From positions 89,066-153,065 of the forward strand of contig JBKPHM010000047.1 in NCBI GenBank assembly GCA_046729855.1: DNA of 64,000 nt, read 5' to 3'. A program made the translations under genes and the position numbers. The stretch is from DATHSY01 sp046729855. Its GTDB lineage: Bacteria > Actinomycetota > UBA4738 > HRBIN12. Under the pieces are notes generated by a model. The model ran no database searches. It was not told the origin of the DNA and saw only the letters and a list, made by a program, of their open reading frames with translations. This document shows, one piece after another, positions 41,065 through 49,161 of this stretch (position 1 is the first letter of the stretch; the number at the start of each line of letters is the position of its first letter).

Positions 41065-41883
41065 GTGGAACGGCCGACGGAACCGACGACGGAACGCGTC
41101 CACGCCGTGGTGTTCGACCTCGGCGGCGTCCTGGTGTCGCTCGACGGGATCCTGATCTCGGCCGACGCGGGCGTCGCCAAGCCGGACAGGAGGATCTTCG
41201 ACGCGTTCGTGCGTCGCTTCGACGTACGGCCGTCGCTCCGTGACGAGGGGGTGTTTGTGACGGGACGGCCGCGGCTCGGCGATAAGCTGCGCGCCGTGCC
41301 CGTGGAGGAACGGAGTGGCCGAGCCGACCGATGCACGCAGCACGCCGGGACGGTGTCCGTCGCGAGCTGCGACGGGTGCGGCCGTGCACTGTGCCTCGCC
41401 TGCGCGATCCCGGTCCGCGGCCTTGTCCTGGGATCCGAGTGCCTCGCGCAGGTCCTTGGGGAGGAGGCACCACCCGACGAGCCTACGACCACCAAGCGGG
41501 TGGGTACGACGACGTTCGCCTTCGTCGTGGCGTCGCTCGCGACGCTCCCGCCGTGGACGACCCTCGGTCGCGGGTCGGGGCCGTTCGGCGCGTGGAGCAC
41601 GTCCCCGCGGTGGTCGCTGCTCGCGGCGGTCGCGGCGATCGTCGGGCTGGTCATCGCCGCCGCCGGCCGGCGGTTCGCCCTCGAGGGCCGCGTCTCTGCC
41701 GTCGCGTTTGCGATCCTCGGCCTCGCCGTCGTCGTTGGCTCGGTGCTCGCGTGGTTCCGGCCGCCGTTCCCGGCGGACTCGGTCCTGACCCCTTGGGCCG
41801 CGGCGGCGGCGGGGGCCGTGGCCGCGATCTCTGCGGCCCTCGAGCTACGCCCTCGAGCTGCGCAAACACGCTCCCGCACGTAG
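41065..41883 (+). CDS. collapsed HAD module fused to B-box-type zinc finger membrane protein
   Basis: 272 residues from the GTG at 41065; a GTG at 41302 would give only the second half (193 residues). Residues 10-60 are an abbreviated HAD hydrolase: motif I HAVVFDLGGVLVSLDG is followed at once by ISADAGVAKPDRRIFDAFVR (20 residues), the motif III region, so about 100 residues of cap and core are missing, and the motif IV Asp is not found. From about 91 there is a B-box-like zinc finger (CTQH...CDGCGRALCLACAIP), then about three membrane spans (FAFVVASLATLPPW; WSLLAAVAAIVGLVIAAAG; AVAFAILGLAVVVGSVLAWF). The zinc-finger membrane part looks intact; the HAD part cannot be catalytic. Confidence 0.6.
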   Translation: MERPTEPTTERVHAVVFDLGGVLVSLDGILISADAGVAKPDRRIFDAFVRRFDVRPSLRDEGVFVTGRPRLGDKLRAVPVEERSGRADRCTQHAGTVSVASCDGCGRALCLACAIPVRGLVLGSECLAQVLGEEAPPDEPTTTKRVGTTTFAFVVASLATLPPWTTLGRGSGPFGAWSTSPRWSLLAAVAAIVGLVIAAAGRRFALEGRVSAVAFAILGLAVVVGSVLAWFRPPFPADSVLTPWAAAAAGAVAAISAALELRPRAAQTRSRT

Positions 41884-41953
41884 TTGACTCCCCCCCACCC
41901 CAGGTATTCGATAGCCGAGGCTTGCGACCTCGCGTCTCGCGAAAGGGGAACGG

Positions 41954-42439
41954 ATGGCGCAGACTCCCGCGTTCGGCATGTCCCGGATGTCGACCGCGAG
42001 CAGGATCCTCCTCGGCGCCGGGAGCCTCCTGCTGATCGACTCGTTTTTCACGTGGGAGCGTGTCTGTCCCGAGCTCGCCGGCCTCGAGCTGGAGTGCGTC
42101 GACAGCGCCAACATGTGGGGCGGCTCGGGTCAGTTCTTCGGGATCCTCGCGGGGCTCGTGCTCGTGCTCATGCTCGCGTGGGAGGGGCTGCAGGTCGCCG
42201 GGGTCGCGGTGAACATCGCGATGGACGCGTCCAAGCTGAGCGCGTTCCTCGGGTTCGGTGTCCTGATCCTCGCCTTCGTGAAGTTCATCTTCGTGTTGCC
42301 CGACACGACGCTGTGGTCGTGGCTCGGGCTGCTCCTCACGCTCGCGATCGGGTACGGCGCCTGGATGCGGTTCCAGGAACCCGCGGCGGCAGCCCCGCCG
42401 CCCCCGCCGCCCGCGATCAACGACGGGGCCAGCACCTGA
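41954..42439 (+). CDS. four-span membrane protein of unknown function
   Basis: 161 residues with AAAGGGGAA before the ATG. Predicted spans: ILLGAGSLLLIDSFFTW (about 18-34), FFGILAGLVLVLMLAWEGLQ (20 residues, about 61-80), FLGFGVLILAFVKFIFVLP (about 98-116), and WSWLGLLLTLAIGYGAWMRF (20 residues, about 120-139). Between the first and second is a short loop with CPELAGLELECVD, whose two Cys could form a disulfide outside. The C-terminus is a Pro/Ala tail. No family recognised; it resembles small membrane proteins common in actinobacteria. Followed by another zinc-ribbon membrane gene. Confidence 0.75.
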   Translation: MAQTPAFGMSRMSTASRILLGAGSLLLIDSFFTWERVCPELAGLELECVDSANMWGGSGQFFGILAGLVLVLMLAWEGLQVAGVAVNIAMDASKLSAFLGFGVLILAFVKFIFVLPDTTLWSWLGLLLTLAIGYGAWMRFQEPAAAAPPPPPPAINDGAST

Positions 42440-42484
42440 TCCGCTGCGACCGGTTCCACGTCGCGCGGCCACGCTGAGCGATCG

Positions 42485-43099
42485 ATGAAGACCTGTACGA
42501 GCTGTGGCAGCGCCAACGGCGACGGATCGGTGTCGTGCCAGTGGTGCGGCGCGACGCTGCCGGCGACGGAGCCGGGAGCGGCATCGAAGGATGCACCCCT
42601 CCCGGCGCCGCCCGGCTGGGCGGGGCCCTTGCAGCAGTACACGCACTCCGGCGTCCGGTACCTGCTCGGCTACACCCCGTCCTCGTTCGGGATCTGGGAC
42701 CGCGAGCGACCGGAGGCTCCCGTCGAGACGTTCCCCCGAACGGATGAGGGCTGGCGCGCCGCCTGGCTCCGGTACTCCGCGCTCGAGCCGACGAACGTCG
42801 ACGTGGGGCTCGGCGTGGGCGTCCCCGGAGCCGGAGCGACCGTCGCGACGCACCCCACGGGGGATGTGCCGCGACCGCCACCGGGGTGGCCGACGCGCAC
42901 GCGCACGCGCGGCACCGTGAGCGGGTGGTGGTGGATCCTGCCGATCGTCATGGGATGGCTCGGCGGGTTGATCGCCTGGCTCGTCGTCCGCGATGACGAT
43001 CCGCAGACGGCGCGTTGGATGCTGATCTTGGGGGTCGCGATCACCGTCGTGGGCTCCCTGCTCGTCATCCTGCCGTATGCGTCGCTCACCTCGCCCTGA
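42485..43099 (+). CDS. zinc-ribbon membrane protein
   Basis: 204 residues. The N-terminus is a zinc ribbon CTSCGSANGDGSVSCQWCGA (20 residues, 4-23). A Pro-rich linker leads to a soluble domain with YLLGYTPSSFGIWDRERPE and FPRTDEGWRAAWLRYSALEP (20 residues), a fold I recall as widespread in short actinobacterial proteins but cannot name. Two membrane spans follow: WWWILPIVMGWLGGLIAWLV (20 residues, about 148-167) and WMLILGVAITVVGSLLVIL (about 178-196). The 3' end overlaps the convergent gene at 43086 by 14 bp. Probably a membrane-bound sensor or scaffold; no catalysis seen. Confidence 0.72.
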   Translation: MKTCTSCGSANGDGSVSCQWCGATLPATEPGAASKDAPLPAPPGWAGPLQQYTHSGVRYLLGYTPSSFGIWDRERPEAPVETFPRTDEGWRAAWLRYSALEPTNVDVGLGVGVPGAGATVATHPTGDVPRPPPGWPTRTRTRGTVSGWWWILPIVMGWLGGLIAWLVVRDDDPQTARWMLILGVAITVVGSLLVILPYASLTSP

Positions 43100-44318
43100 A
43101 CCGCCACAGGGCCCCGAGCGCGCCGCCCACGATGCCCCACGCGAGCGCGAGGAGAGTCGCACCCGACAGGTCGGGTCCCGCCGCGAGCGAGATCCCCTCA
43201 CCGGTCGCGGCCGAGGCCTCCCACGCGATCGTCGACAGAAACGCGCCGGCGACGACGAGCCCCGCGAAGGCGATCCCGGTCGCCGACCCGAGCGCGAGCG
43301 CCTCGACGAGGGACCGCGCAATCTCGGCTGCGCGCCGTCCGCCAAACAGCGTCGCGAGGCCCGGCACGAGCAGGAACAGCACGTACCAGCGCGGCAACGG
43401 TTCCGCGCGCACGAGCGGCGCACCGGCCGCGCCGCTCGGGACCCCGACACCGATCTCGGTGACCGTCTCGCCGTAACTCACGAGCGTCTGCTCACTCCCG
43501 TCGAACCGCAACTCGTCCGAGCCGCCCATCGCGGGGACGAGCACCCAGATCGATTGGTTCGGTAACGCGAGGACGTGGTGCCCGATCAGGATCGCCGTGC
43601 CGGTGTAGCTCGGCTGTGCGACCGCATCGAAGTACGCGCGTGCGGCCGCCGGGTCGGCGCCCGCGTTCACCAACAGGCCGACGAAGGCGAGGAGCAGCGC
43701 GACCCAAAACGCGCGCACGCCCCCCGCGACGGCGGCGTAGAGGCGCCGGACGGCGCGCAGCTCGGGACGCCGGACGGCGGCCACCGCGCCGACGATCACC
43801 GGCACGACGGCGATCGCGAACGTCAGGATCAGGGTCGCGCCCTCGTCCGCGGACACGTCGACGGGTCCCCCAAAGATCACCGCCGCGGGGGCCAGCGCGA
43901 CGTGAGTCTGGACGACGAGCGAGAGCAGATACGACAGCGCGGCGTACGGGACGGCAACCAGGACCGCGACGGCGACCCTCCGTGCGTCCGATCCCAACGC
44001 CTCGCGTGCCACCGCACGGCCGGCGCCGTACAGCCACCAGACCGCCGCGAGCGTCGGAAGCAGGAGCGGGACCGTCACGCGGCTCGCAGCCGCGATGCCG
44101 GGCTCGGCGACGGCGACGTCCAGCGGGATCGCGTGGAACGAGGCGACGTAGAGCCACCCGAGCTGCGCGTGCTCGAGGATCGAGCCCTCGCCGCCACGCG
44201 CGACGAAGATCGCCAGGGCGATCAGCTCCCCGATCGCGAGCACGACGACGAACACGAACGCGCCGAGCCGCAGCGCGTGGACGGTGGCCGAGCGACGCGG
44301 GCGTAGCCCGATGTTCAC
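43086..44318 (-). CDS. polytopic membrane protein of unknown function
   Basis: 410 residues from a GTG that overlaps the sucD stop (GTGA). About eight hydrophobic spans, including LRLGAFVFVVVLAIGELIAL (20 residues, near 20-39), VTVPLLLPTLAAVWWLYGAG (20 residues), VAVAVLVAVPYAALSYLLSL (20 residues), AFWVALLLAFVGLLVNAG, WYVLFLLVPGLATLFGG and ATGIAFAGLVVAGAFLSTIA (20 residues). A loop near 265-330 (YTGTAILIGHHVLALPNQSI, 20 residues) is hydrophilic and probably external. I do not recognise a family. Coupling to sucCD is by position and may simply reflect readthrough. Confidence 0.7.
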   Translation of the reverse strand: MNIGLRPRRSATVHALRLGAFVFVVVLAIGELIALAIFVARGGEGSILEHAQLGWLYVASFHAIPLDVAVAEPGIAAASRVTVPLLLPTLAAVWWLYGAGRAVAREALGSDARRVAVAVLVAVPYAALSYLLSLVVQTHVALAPAAVIFGGPVDVSADEGATLILTFAIAVVPVIVGAVAAVRRPELRAVRRLYAAVAGGVRAFWVALLLAFVGLLVNAGADPAAARAYFDAVAQPSYTGTAILIGHHVLALPNQSIWVLVPAMGGSDELRFDGSEQTLVSYGETVTEIGVGVPSGAAGAPLVRAEPLPRWYVLFLLVPGLATLFGGRRAAEIARSLVEALALGSATGIAFAGLVVAGAFLSTIAWEASAATGEGISLAAGPDLSGATLLALAWGIVGGALGALWRFRAR

Positions 44319-45184
44319 GTGAGCGCCGCCCCGACGAGCTCGGCGACGTCGGTCGGCGTGCGGCCGACCGGCACGCCGGCGCCCTCGAGCGCTTCCGACT
44401 TCGCCTGCGCGGTTCCCGACGAGCCCGTGACGATCGCGCCCGCGTGGCCCATCCGCTTGCCAGGCGGTGCCGTGAACCCCGCGATATACCCGATCACGGG
44501 CTTCGAGACGCGCTCGCGGACGAACGCGGCCGCACGCTCTTCGTCGTCGCCACCGATCTCGCCGATCATGACCACGAGATCCGTTTCGGGATCGCGTTCG
44601 AACCGCTCGAGCGCGTCGACGAAGCCGACACCGTGGACCGGATCGCCGCCCATGCCGACGCACGTCGACTGCCCGATGCCGCGCTGTGTCAGCTCGTGCA
44701 CGATCTGGTACGTGAGCGTGCCGGAACGCGAGACCAGACCGACCCGACCCGACGCGCAGATCTCACCGGGGATGATCCCGACGTTCGACGTCCCCGGCGA
44801 GATGACGCCGGGGCAGTTCGGGCCGATCAGCGTCGACGGTTTGCCTCGCAGGTAGCTCGCCACGCGCGCCATGTCGCGTACGGGGATGCCCTCGGTGATA
44901 CAGACGATCACGCGCAGCTCCGAGTCGGCGGCCTCGTAGATCGCCTCGGGCGCGAACCGAGCCGGCACGAAGATCAGCGACGTGTTCGCGTCCGTCGCCT
45001 CGACGGCGTCGGCGATCGTGTCGAACACGGGGATCCCCTCGACGTCCTGCCCGGCCTTGCCTGGCGTCACGCCGGCGACGACCTGCGTGCCGTACGCGCG
45101 ATTGCGCAGGCCGTGGAAGGCCCCCTCACGGCCCGTGATGCCCGAGACGACGACCTTCGTCGTGCCGTCGACGAAGACCGCCAT
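44315..45184 (-). CDS. sucD: succinyl-CoA synthetase alpha subunit
   Basis: 289 residues, standard. It binds CoA and carries the phosphorylated His in the reversible reaction succinyl-CoA + NDP + Pi = succinate + CoA + NTP. VVVSGITGREGAFHGLRNRA (20 residues, about 11-30) is the CoA-binding Rossmann start, GPNCPGVISPGTSNVGIIPG (20 residues) the middle, and GKRMGHAGAIVTGSSGTAQA (20 residues, about 242-261) has the active His in GHAG. ATG overlaps the sucC stop (TGATG). Product is shared with methylmalonyl-CoA mutase, encoded two genes upstream. Confidence 0.95.
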   Translation of the reverse strand: MAVFVDGTTKVVVSGITGREGAFHGLRNRAYGTQVVAGVTPGKAGQDVEGIPVFDTIADAVEATDANTSLIFVPARFAPEAIYEAADSELRVIVCITEGIPVRDMARVASYLRGKPSTLIGPNCPGVISPGTSNVGIIPGEICASGRVGLVSRSGTLTYQIVHELTQRGIGQSTCVGMGGDPVHGVGFVDALERFERDPETDLVVMIGEIGGDDEERAAAFVRERVSKPVIGYIAGFTAPPGKRMGHAGAIVTGSSGTAQAKSEALEGAGVPVGRTPTDVAELVGAALT

Positions 45185-46329
45185 CAGGCGGCTCCGTCGT
45201 GCGCGAGCTGCGCGGCGCGCTGCGCGGCCTGGAGCATCGTGGTCGTCGACACGATCCTCGGGTGGCGCGCCTCCTCGAGGATTTTCCGCCCTTCCGCGGC
45301 GTTCGTCCCGTCGAGCCGCACGACGATGTCGACGGTCGGCGTGACCCGCTCGAGCGCCGCGAGCATGCCCTCCGCGACCAGGTCGCATCGCGTGATGCCG
45401 CCGAAGATGTTCACGAGCACCGAGCGCACGCTCGGGTCGGAGAGGATCACCTCGAGCGAGGTCGCCATCAGGTCCGCGCTCGCCCCGCCGCCGACGTCGA
45501 GGAAATTCGCGGCGCGCGCGCCGGCCTGCTGCACGACGTCCAACGTGGCCATCACCAGCCCAGCGCCGTTGCCGATGACGCCGACCTCGCCGTCGAGCTT
45601 GACGTACTGCAGACCGGCCTCGCGCGCTCGGGACTCGACCGGGTCGATCGGGAACGAGGACCTCAGCATCTCGATCTCGGGCCGGCGGAACAGGGCGTTG
45701 TCGTCGATCGCGACCTTCGCGTCGAGCGCCACGACCCGGCCGTCCTCGAGCTCGACGAGCGGGTTCACCTCGACGAGCGTCGCGTCCTCCTCGGTGAGCA
45801 CCTCGTACAGCCGGGCGAGCACGTCCTGGGCGGCATCGCGCGTCTCCGGCGGAAGCCCGCCGGTCAGCCGGCGGAGGTGGTACGGGCGCAGGCCGATCTG
45901 CGGGTCGATGTGCAGGCGCCGGAGTGCCTCGGGCTTCGTTCGCGCGAGCTCCTCGACGTCGACCCCGCCCTCGGCGGCCACCATCGCCAGGTCGGTGCCC
46001 GTCGACCGGTCGAGCAGGATCGCGGCATAGAACTCGCGCCGGATCGGCAGCCGCTCCTCCACGAGGACGCGGTTGACGGTGCGGCCCTTGAAGCCCTCGG
46101 CGAGCATCCGCGTCGCGGCCTCCTCGGCCGCGTCGGGGGAGTCGACCAGGACGATCCCGCCGCCCTTGCCCCGCCCGCCGACCTGGACCTGGACCTTGAC
46201 CACCGCGGAGCCGCCGAGGTCCTGACACGCTGCGCGCGCTGCGTCGGCGGATGCCGCGACGATCCCTCTGGGGACCGGGATTCCGCGTCTGCCGAAGAGC
46301 TCCTTGCCCTGGTACTCGTAGAGATCCAC
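45184..46329 (-). CDS. sucC: succinyl-CoA synthetase beta subunit
   Basis: 381 residues from a GTG that shares a base with the stop of the upstream mutase gene (TAGTG). DLYEYQGKELFGRRGIPVPR (20 residues, 2-21) is the usual start; VKVQVQVGGRGKGGGIVLVD (20 residues, about 45-64) is the ATP-grasp phosphate loop; LVEVNPLVELEDGRVVALDA (20 residues, about 197-216) holds metal ligands; and LVNIFGGITRCDLVAEGML is the subunit interface. The nucleotide (ATP versus GTP) is not clear. Works with SucD. Confidence 0.94.
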   Translation of the reverse strand: MDLYEYQGKELFGRRGIPVPRGIVAASADAARAACQDLGGSAVVKVQVQVGGRGKGGGIVLVDSPDAAEEAATRMLAEGFKGRTVNRVLVEERLPIRREFYAAILLDRSTGTDLAMVAAEGGVDVEELARTKPEALRRLHIDPQIGLRPYHLRRLTGGLPPETRDAAQDVLARLYEVLTEEDATLVEVNPLVELEDGRVVALDAKVAIDDNALFRRPEIEMLRSSFPIDPVESRAREAGLQYVKLDGEVGVIGNGAGLVMATLDVVQQAGARAANFLDVGGGASADLMATSLEVILSDPSVRSVLVNIFGGITRCDLVAEGMLAALERVTPTVDIVVRLDGTNAAEGRKILEEARHPRIVSTTTMLQAAQRAAQLAHDGAA

Positions 46330-46757
46330 TACGAGGCCGGCTCCGCACCCAGTCGGTCGTTCAGCCAGGCGACGATCTCGCCGGTGGTGGCGCCCGGCGT
46401 GAAGATCCGCTCGACGCCCGCTTCGGCGAGCTTGGGGACGTCGTCGCGGGGGATGATCCCACCGCCGAACACGACCACGTCGCTCGCTCCGCGTTCGTGA
46501 AGCAAGCGGACGACCTTGGGAAAGAGCGTCATGTGGGCGCCCGAGTGGCACGAGAGGCCGACGGCGTCGGCGTCCTCCTGGATCGCGGCCTCCGCGATCT
46601 GCTCGGGCGTCTGGTGCAGGCCGGTGTAGATGACCTCGAACCCGGCGTCGCGGAGCGCCCGAGCCACGACCTTGGCGCCCCGGTCGTGGCCGTCGAGGCC
46701 GGGCTTCGCGACCACGATGCGGTGCTTGCCCTGCTTGGGTTGCTTCGTCTGCGCCAT
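46329..46757 (-). CDS. methylmalonyl-CoA mutase B12-binding subunit
   Basis: 142 residues, a free-standing cobalamin-binding domain. KPGLDGHDRGAKVVARALRD (20 residues, about 19-38) has the DxHxxG motif in which His is the lower cobalt ligand. VGLSCHSGAHMTLFPKVVRL (20 residues) and VFGGGIIPRDDVPKLAEAGV (20 residues) supply the SxL-like and GG motifs of the cobalamin fold. It pairs with the catalytic subunit at 25235. It is the first gene of mcm-sucC-sucD, all with overlapping stop/start codons, which links succinyl-CoA production to its use. A TAGACT box lies 9 nt before the ATG. Confidence 0.93.
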   Translation of the reverse strand: MAQTKQPKQGKHRIVVAKPGLDGHDRGAKVVARALRDAGFEVIYTGLHQTPEQIAEAAIQEDADAVGLSCHSGAHMTLFPKVVRLLHERGASDVVVFGGGIIPRDDVPKLAEAGVERIFTPGATTGEIVAWLNDRLGAEPAS

Positions 46758-46821
46758 GCGGCGCCCAGTCTAGCGAGCGTCCGTTGGCGCCCCTGCGGAC
46801 GGTGGCTGACATACTCGAACC
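46758..46821. promoter_or_regulatory. divergent promoter region with two -10-like elements
   Basis: TAGACT (reverse, 46767-46772) is 9 nt before the mutase small subunit ATG, and CATACT (forward, 46810-46815) is 6 nt before the ATG of the small membrane protein. Neither side has a ribosome site. Spacing and sequence are weaker than in the best examples. Confidence 0.35.
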
Positions 46822-46986
46822 ATGGCGAGGAAGCGCTTGCGGTTCCGCCCGCCGGGCCTGAAGCCGACGACGAAGGTGGGAACGCTCGGGCCGTACCGAG
46901 GTCGGCTCGGGCTGGCGTGGGTGATCGCGCCGCTCGTCGCCGGCGTGGTGATCCTGGTGGCCGGCGCGATCGCGTTGCTGCGCTGA
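46822..46986 (+). CDS. 54-residue membrane protein
   Basis: ATG at 46822 gives 54 residues. A basic N-terminus (MARKRLRFRPPGLKPTTKVG, 20 residues) is followed by a hydrophobic span LAWVIAPLVAGVVILVAGAI (20 residues, about 30-49) and a short LLR end. It is a single-pass small membrane protein with the basic end inside. No family known to me. It precedes the D-lactate dehydrogenase gene by 26 bp and could be cotranscribed. Good codon usage and the CATACT box upstream support that it is real, but at this size proof is limited. Confidence 0.55.
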   Translation: MARKRLRFRPPGLKPTTKVGTLGPYRGRLGLAWVIAPLVAGVVILVAGAIALLR

Positions 46987-47012
46987 AGGGCGGTGCTGGG
47001 GAAGGAGCTCTC

Positions 47013-48005
47013 GTGCGTGTCGTCGTGTTCAGCACCAAGCCGCACGACCTGACATCGCTCGAGGCGGCGAACGAAGACCACGGTCACGAACTGACGTTCC
47101 TCGAGCCCAGGCTCACGCTCGAGACGGTCGCGCTGGCCGACGGATACCCCGTGGTGTGCCCGTTCGTGAACGACGAGCTCGGCCCGCCCGTCCTCGAGCG
47201 GCTCGCGAAGTTCGGCGTGGGCCTGCTGGCGCTCCGCTCGGCCGGCTTCAGCCACGTCGACGTGGCGGCGGCGATGGATCTCGGGATCGCGGTTGCGCGC
47301 GTTCCCGCGTACTCGCCGCATGCGGTCGCCGAGCACACCGTTGGCCTGATCCTGGCGCTCGACCGGAAGCTGCACCGGGCGTACGCGCGGGTGCGAGAGG
47401 GGAACTTCTCGCTCGACGGACTCCTCGGGTTCGACCTGTACGCACGGACCGTCGGGGTCGTCGGGACGGGCGCGATCGGGCGGGTGTTCGCGCGGATCAT
47501 GCTCGGCTTCGGATGCCGGGTCGTCGCGTTCGATCCGGTTCCGAACGAGGAGACGCGCGCCCTCGGCGTCGAGTACGTCGAGCTGCAGATGCTGTTTCGA
47601 AGCTCCGACATCGTCTCCCTGCACGCGCCGCTGACACCGGCGACGCACCACCTGGTCGACGACCGCGCCCTCGGCGCGATGAAGCCGGGCGTGATGCTCA
47701 TCAACACGAGCCGCGGCGGCCTCATCGACACGTCGGCCGTGATCGAGGGACTCAAGTCGGAGCGGATCGGCGCGCTCGGGCTCGACGTCTACGAGGAGGA
47801 GGCCGGGTTGTTCTTCGAGGACCTGTCCTGGCGGATCATCCAGGACGACGTGCTCGCGCGACTCCTCACCTTCCCGAACGTCCTCGTGACCGCGCATCAG
47901 GCGTTCTTCACGAAGGAGGCGCTCCGGAACATCGCCGAGACGACACTCGAGAACATCACGGCGTTCGAACGCGGCCAGTCGCTCCCGAACGAGGTTCGCG
48001 GCTAG
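47013..48005 (+). CDS. ldhA: D-lactate dehydrogenase, LdhA type
   Basis: 330 residues, the length of E. coli LdhA (329), which it resembles along its whole length: RVVVFSTKPHDLTSLEAANE (20 residues, 2-21), GVGLLALRSAGFSHVDVAAA (20 residues), RVPAYSPHAVAEHTVGLILA (20 residues), LHRAYARVREGNFSLDGLLG (20 residues), NAD motif GVVGTGAIGRVFARIM, catalytic Arg in INTSRGGLID, and His in TAHQAFFTKEAL. It reduces pyruvate to D-lactate with NADH. GTG at 47013 follows GAAGGAG. Other 2-hydroxyacid dehydrogenases are possible, but the LdhA-specific segments are present. Confidence 0.87.
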   Translation: MRVVVFSTKPHDLTSLEAANEDHGHELTFLEPRLTLETVALADGYPVVCPFVNDELGPPVLERLAKFGVGLLALRSAGFSHVDVAAAMDLGIAVARVPAYSPHAVAEHTVGLILALDRKLHRAYARVREGNFSLDGLLGFDLYARTVGVVGTGAIGRVFARIMLGFGCRVVAFDPVPNEETRALGVEYVELQMLFRSSDIVSLHAPLTPATHHLVDDRALGAMKPGVMLINTSRGGLIDTSAVIEGLKSERIGALGLDVYEEEAGLFFEDLSWRIIQDDVLARLLTFPNVLVTAHQAFFTKEALRNIAETTLENITAFERGQSLPNEVRG

Positions 48006-48485
48006 ATGCGCTGGGATGCGTTCGAACGAGCGTGCTCCGAGATCGCCTCGCTCGCCCGCGAGCGGTTCGCGAAGGACGAGCTCGTCTTGCTCGGAACACT
48101 GCGTTCGGACGGGTCGCCGCGGATCAGCCCGTGCGAGGTCGACTTCGCGGCCGGGCGCCTGTTCCTGGGGATGATGTGGCGGTCGAAGAAGGCCCTGGAC
48201 CTCCTGCGGGTCCCGCACGTCGCGGTTCACAGCGTCCCGAGCGACCGGATGAACCCGGGCGGGGACGTCAAGCTGTACGGGCAGGTGGTAGACGAGTCGG
48301 ATCCCGAGGTGAGGGCGGCGTTCCGCGACGCGATCAAGGCTCGGATCGACTGGGCGCCGGACGAACCGAACTTTCATCTCTTCTCGCTCGACGTGGAGGC
48401 GGCCGGCTACACGGTGTTCGGGAAGGGGTCTCACGCGCTGGCGTGGGATCCCGTGCGAGGGCTGCGGCGGCTCGAGCTGCAGTAG
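48006..48485 (+). CDS. pyridoxamine 5'-phosphate oxidase-family protein
   Basis: 159 residues; ATG follows the ldhA stop directly (TAGATG). It has the split-barrel flavin-binding fold: ELVLLGTLRSDGSPRISPCE (20 residues, about 25-44) and FLGMMWRSKKALDLLRVPHV (20 residues), typical of PPOX/F420-dependent small oxidoreductases. The C-terminal half holds KLYGQVVDESDPEVRAAF and FHLFSLDVEAAGYTVFGKG. Cofactor (FMN or F420) and substrate cannot be told; an F420-linked enzyme is plausible because an F420:NADP oxidoreductase is encoded at 24490. Its last 152 bp overlap the opposite-strand ceramidase-like gene. Confidence 0.78.
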   Translation: MRWDAFERACSEIASLARERFAKDELVLLGTLRSDGSPRISPCEVDFAAGRLFLGMMWRSKKALDLLRVPHVAVHSVPSDRMNPGGDVKLYGQVVDESDPEVRAAFRDAIKARIDWAPDEPNFHLFSLDVEAAGYTVFGKGSHALAWDPVRGLRRLELQ

Positions 48486-49152
48486 CTCCCTCGAGCGGCG
48501 GGTGCTCTTCGATGGCAGAGTACGCGTACAGCGCCATCGCAACGGCGGCGAGCGCGTGCCAGATCGCGTGCCACTGCATCGCGCTTTCCGGTCGGCACAG
48601 CGGCGCGCCGGTCCGCCCGACGAAGAAGGCCGTCGCGGCGAGCAGCAGCGCCAGAAGGACGGCCGAGCGGGCCAGCCGTCGTAACGTGAGCGGCTCGCGA
48701 CGGAGCGCAGAAAGTTCCTGTCGGTACTCGCCGAGCTCCCACCACCCAATGGCCAGCCCCAGCAGCGCGAAGACCGTGTATGCAGCCCCGGGCAACGCGG
48801 CGAGGAGCACCGCGACGGTCGCCACGGCCGCGAGGAACGGATCGGCTGCCCATCGCCGGTCGCGGAAGCGCGCGAGGCCGAACGTCGCGATGAACAGCAG
48901 CACTGCGACGATCGCGACGTCGTGGACCACGCGCCCGAACTCCGTCCCGACCCCGTGGTAGAGGACGCCGCCCACCGCGTTCGCAGCGATCGCGGTGGCG
49001 AAGACGAGCATCTCGGTCCGCCGGACGGCCGTTCGGCGTGCTCGCCATGCGACCCACGCCGCCGCGGCAACGAAAACGACGCTCGAGAGCGCGTTCGTGG
49101 GCTGCGCGAGCGCTCCGTCGACGACTGCCTCACAGTCGGCCGATGGCAGCAC
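48334..49152 (-). CDS. ceramidase-like (CREST superfamily) membrane protein
   Basis: 272 residues from GTG at 49152, 9 bp after the helicase stop. About seven membrane spans to residue 215. The hydrolase pattern of the CREST/alkaline ceramidase fold is visible: NALSSVVFVAAAAWVAW, GGVLYHGVGTEFGRVVHDVA (20 residues, with His and Asp), and AMQWHAIWHALAAVAMALYA (20 residues, with two His near 191-195), the expected metal ligands. Residues past about 216 are Pro/Ala/Arg-rich and coded opposite the PPOX gene, so this tail may be unselected readthrough. It may hydrolyse an amide in a membrane lipid; substrate unknown. Confidence 0.68.
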   Translation of the reverse strand: MLPSADCEAVVDGALAQPTNALSSVVFVAAAAWVAWRARRTAVRRTEMLVFATAIAANAVGGVLYHGVGTEFGRVVHDVAIVAVLLFIATFGLARFRDRRWAADPFLAAVATVAVLLAALPGAAYTVFALLGLAIGWWELGEYRQELSALRREPLTLRRLARSAVLLALLLAATAFFVGRTGAPLCRPESAMQWHAIWHALAAVAMALYAYSAIEEHPPLEGATAARAAAALARDPTPARETPSRTPCSRPPPRRARRDESSVRPAPSRSEP

Positions 49153-49161
49153 AGCCCCGGA

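Noticed and set aside
46770..49133. 787-codon reverse open frame
   Set aside because: It is antisense to the small membrane, ldhA and PPOX genes and largely made of Arg, Pro and Ser. The three genes on the forward strand have real family motifs.
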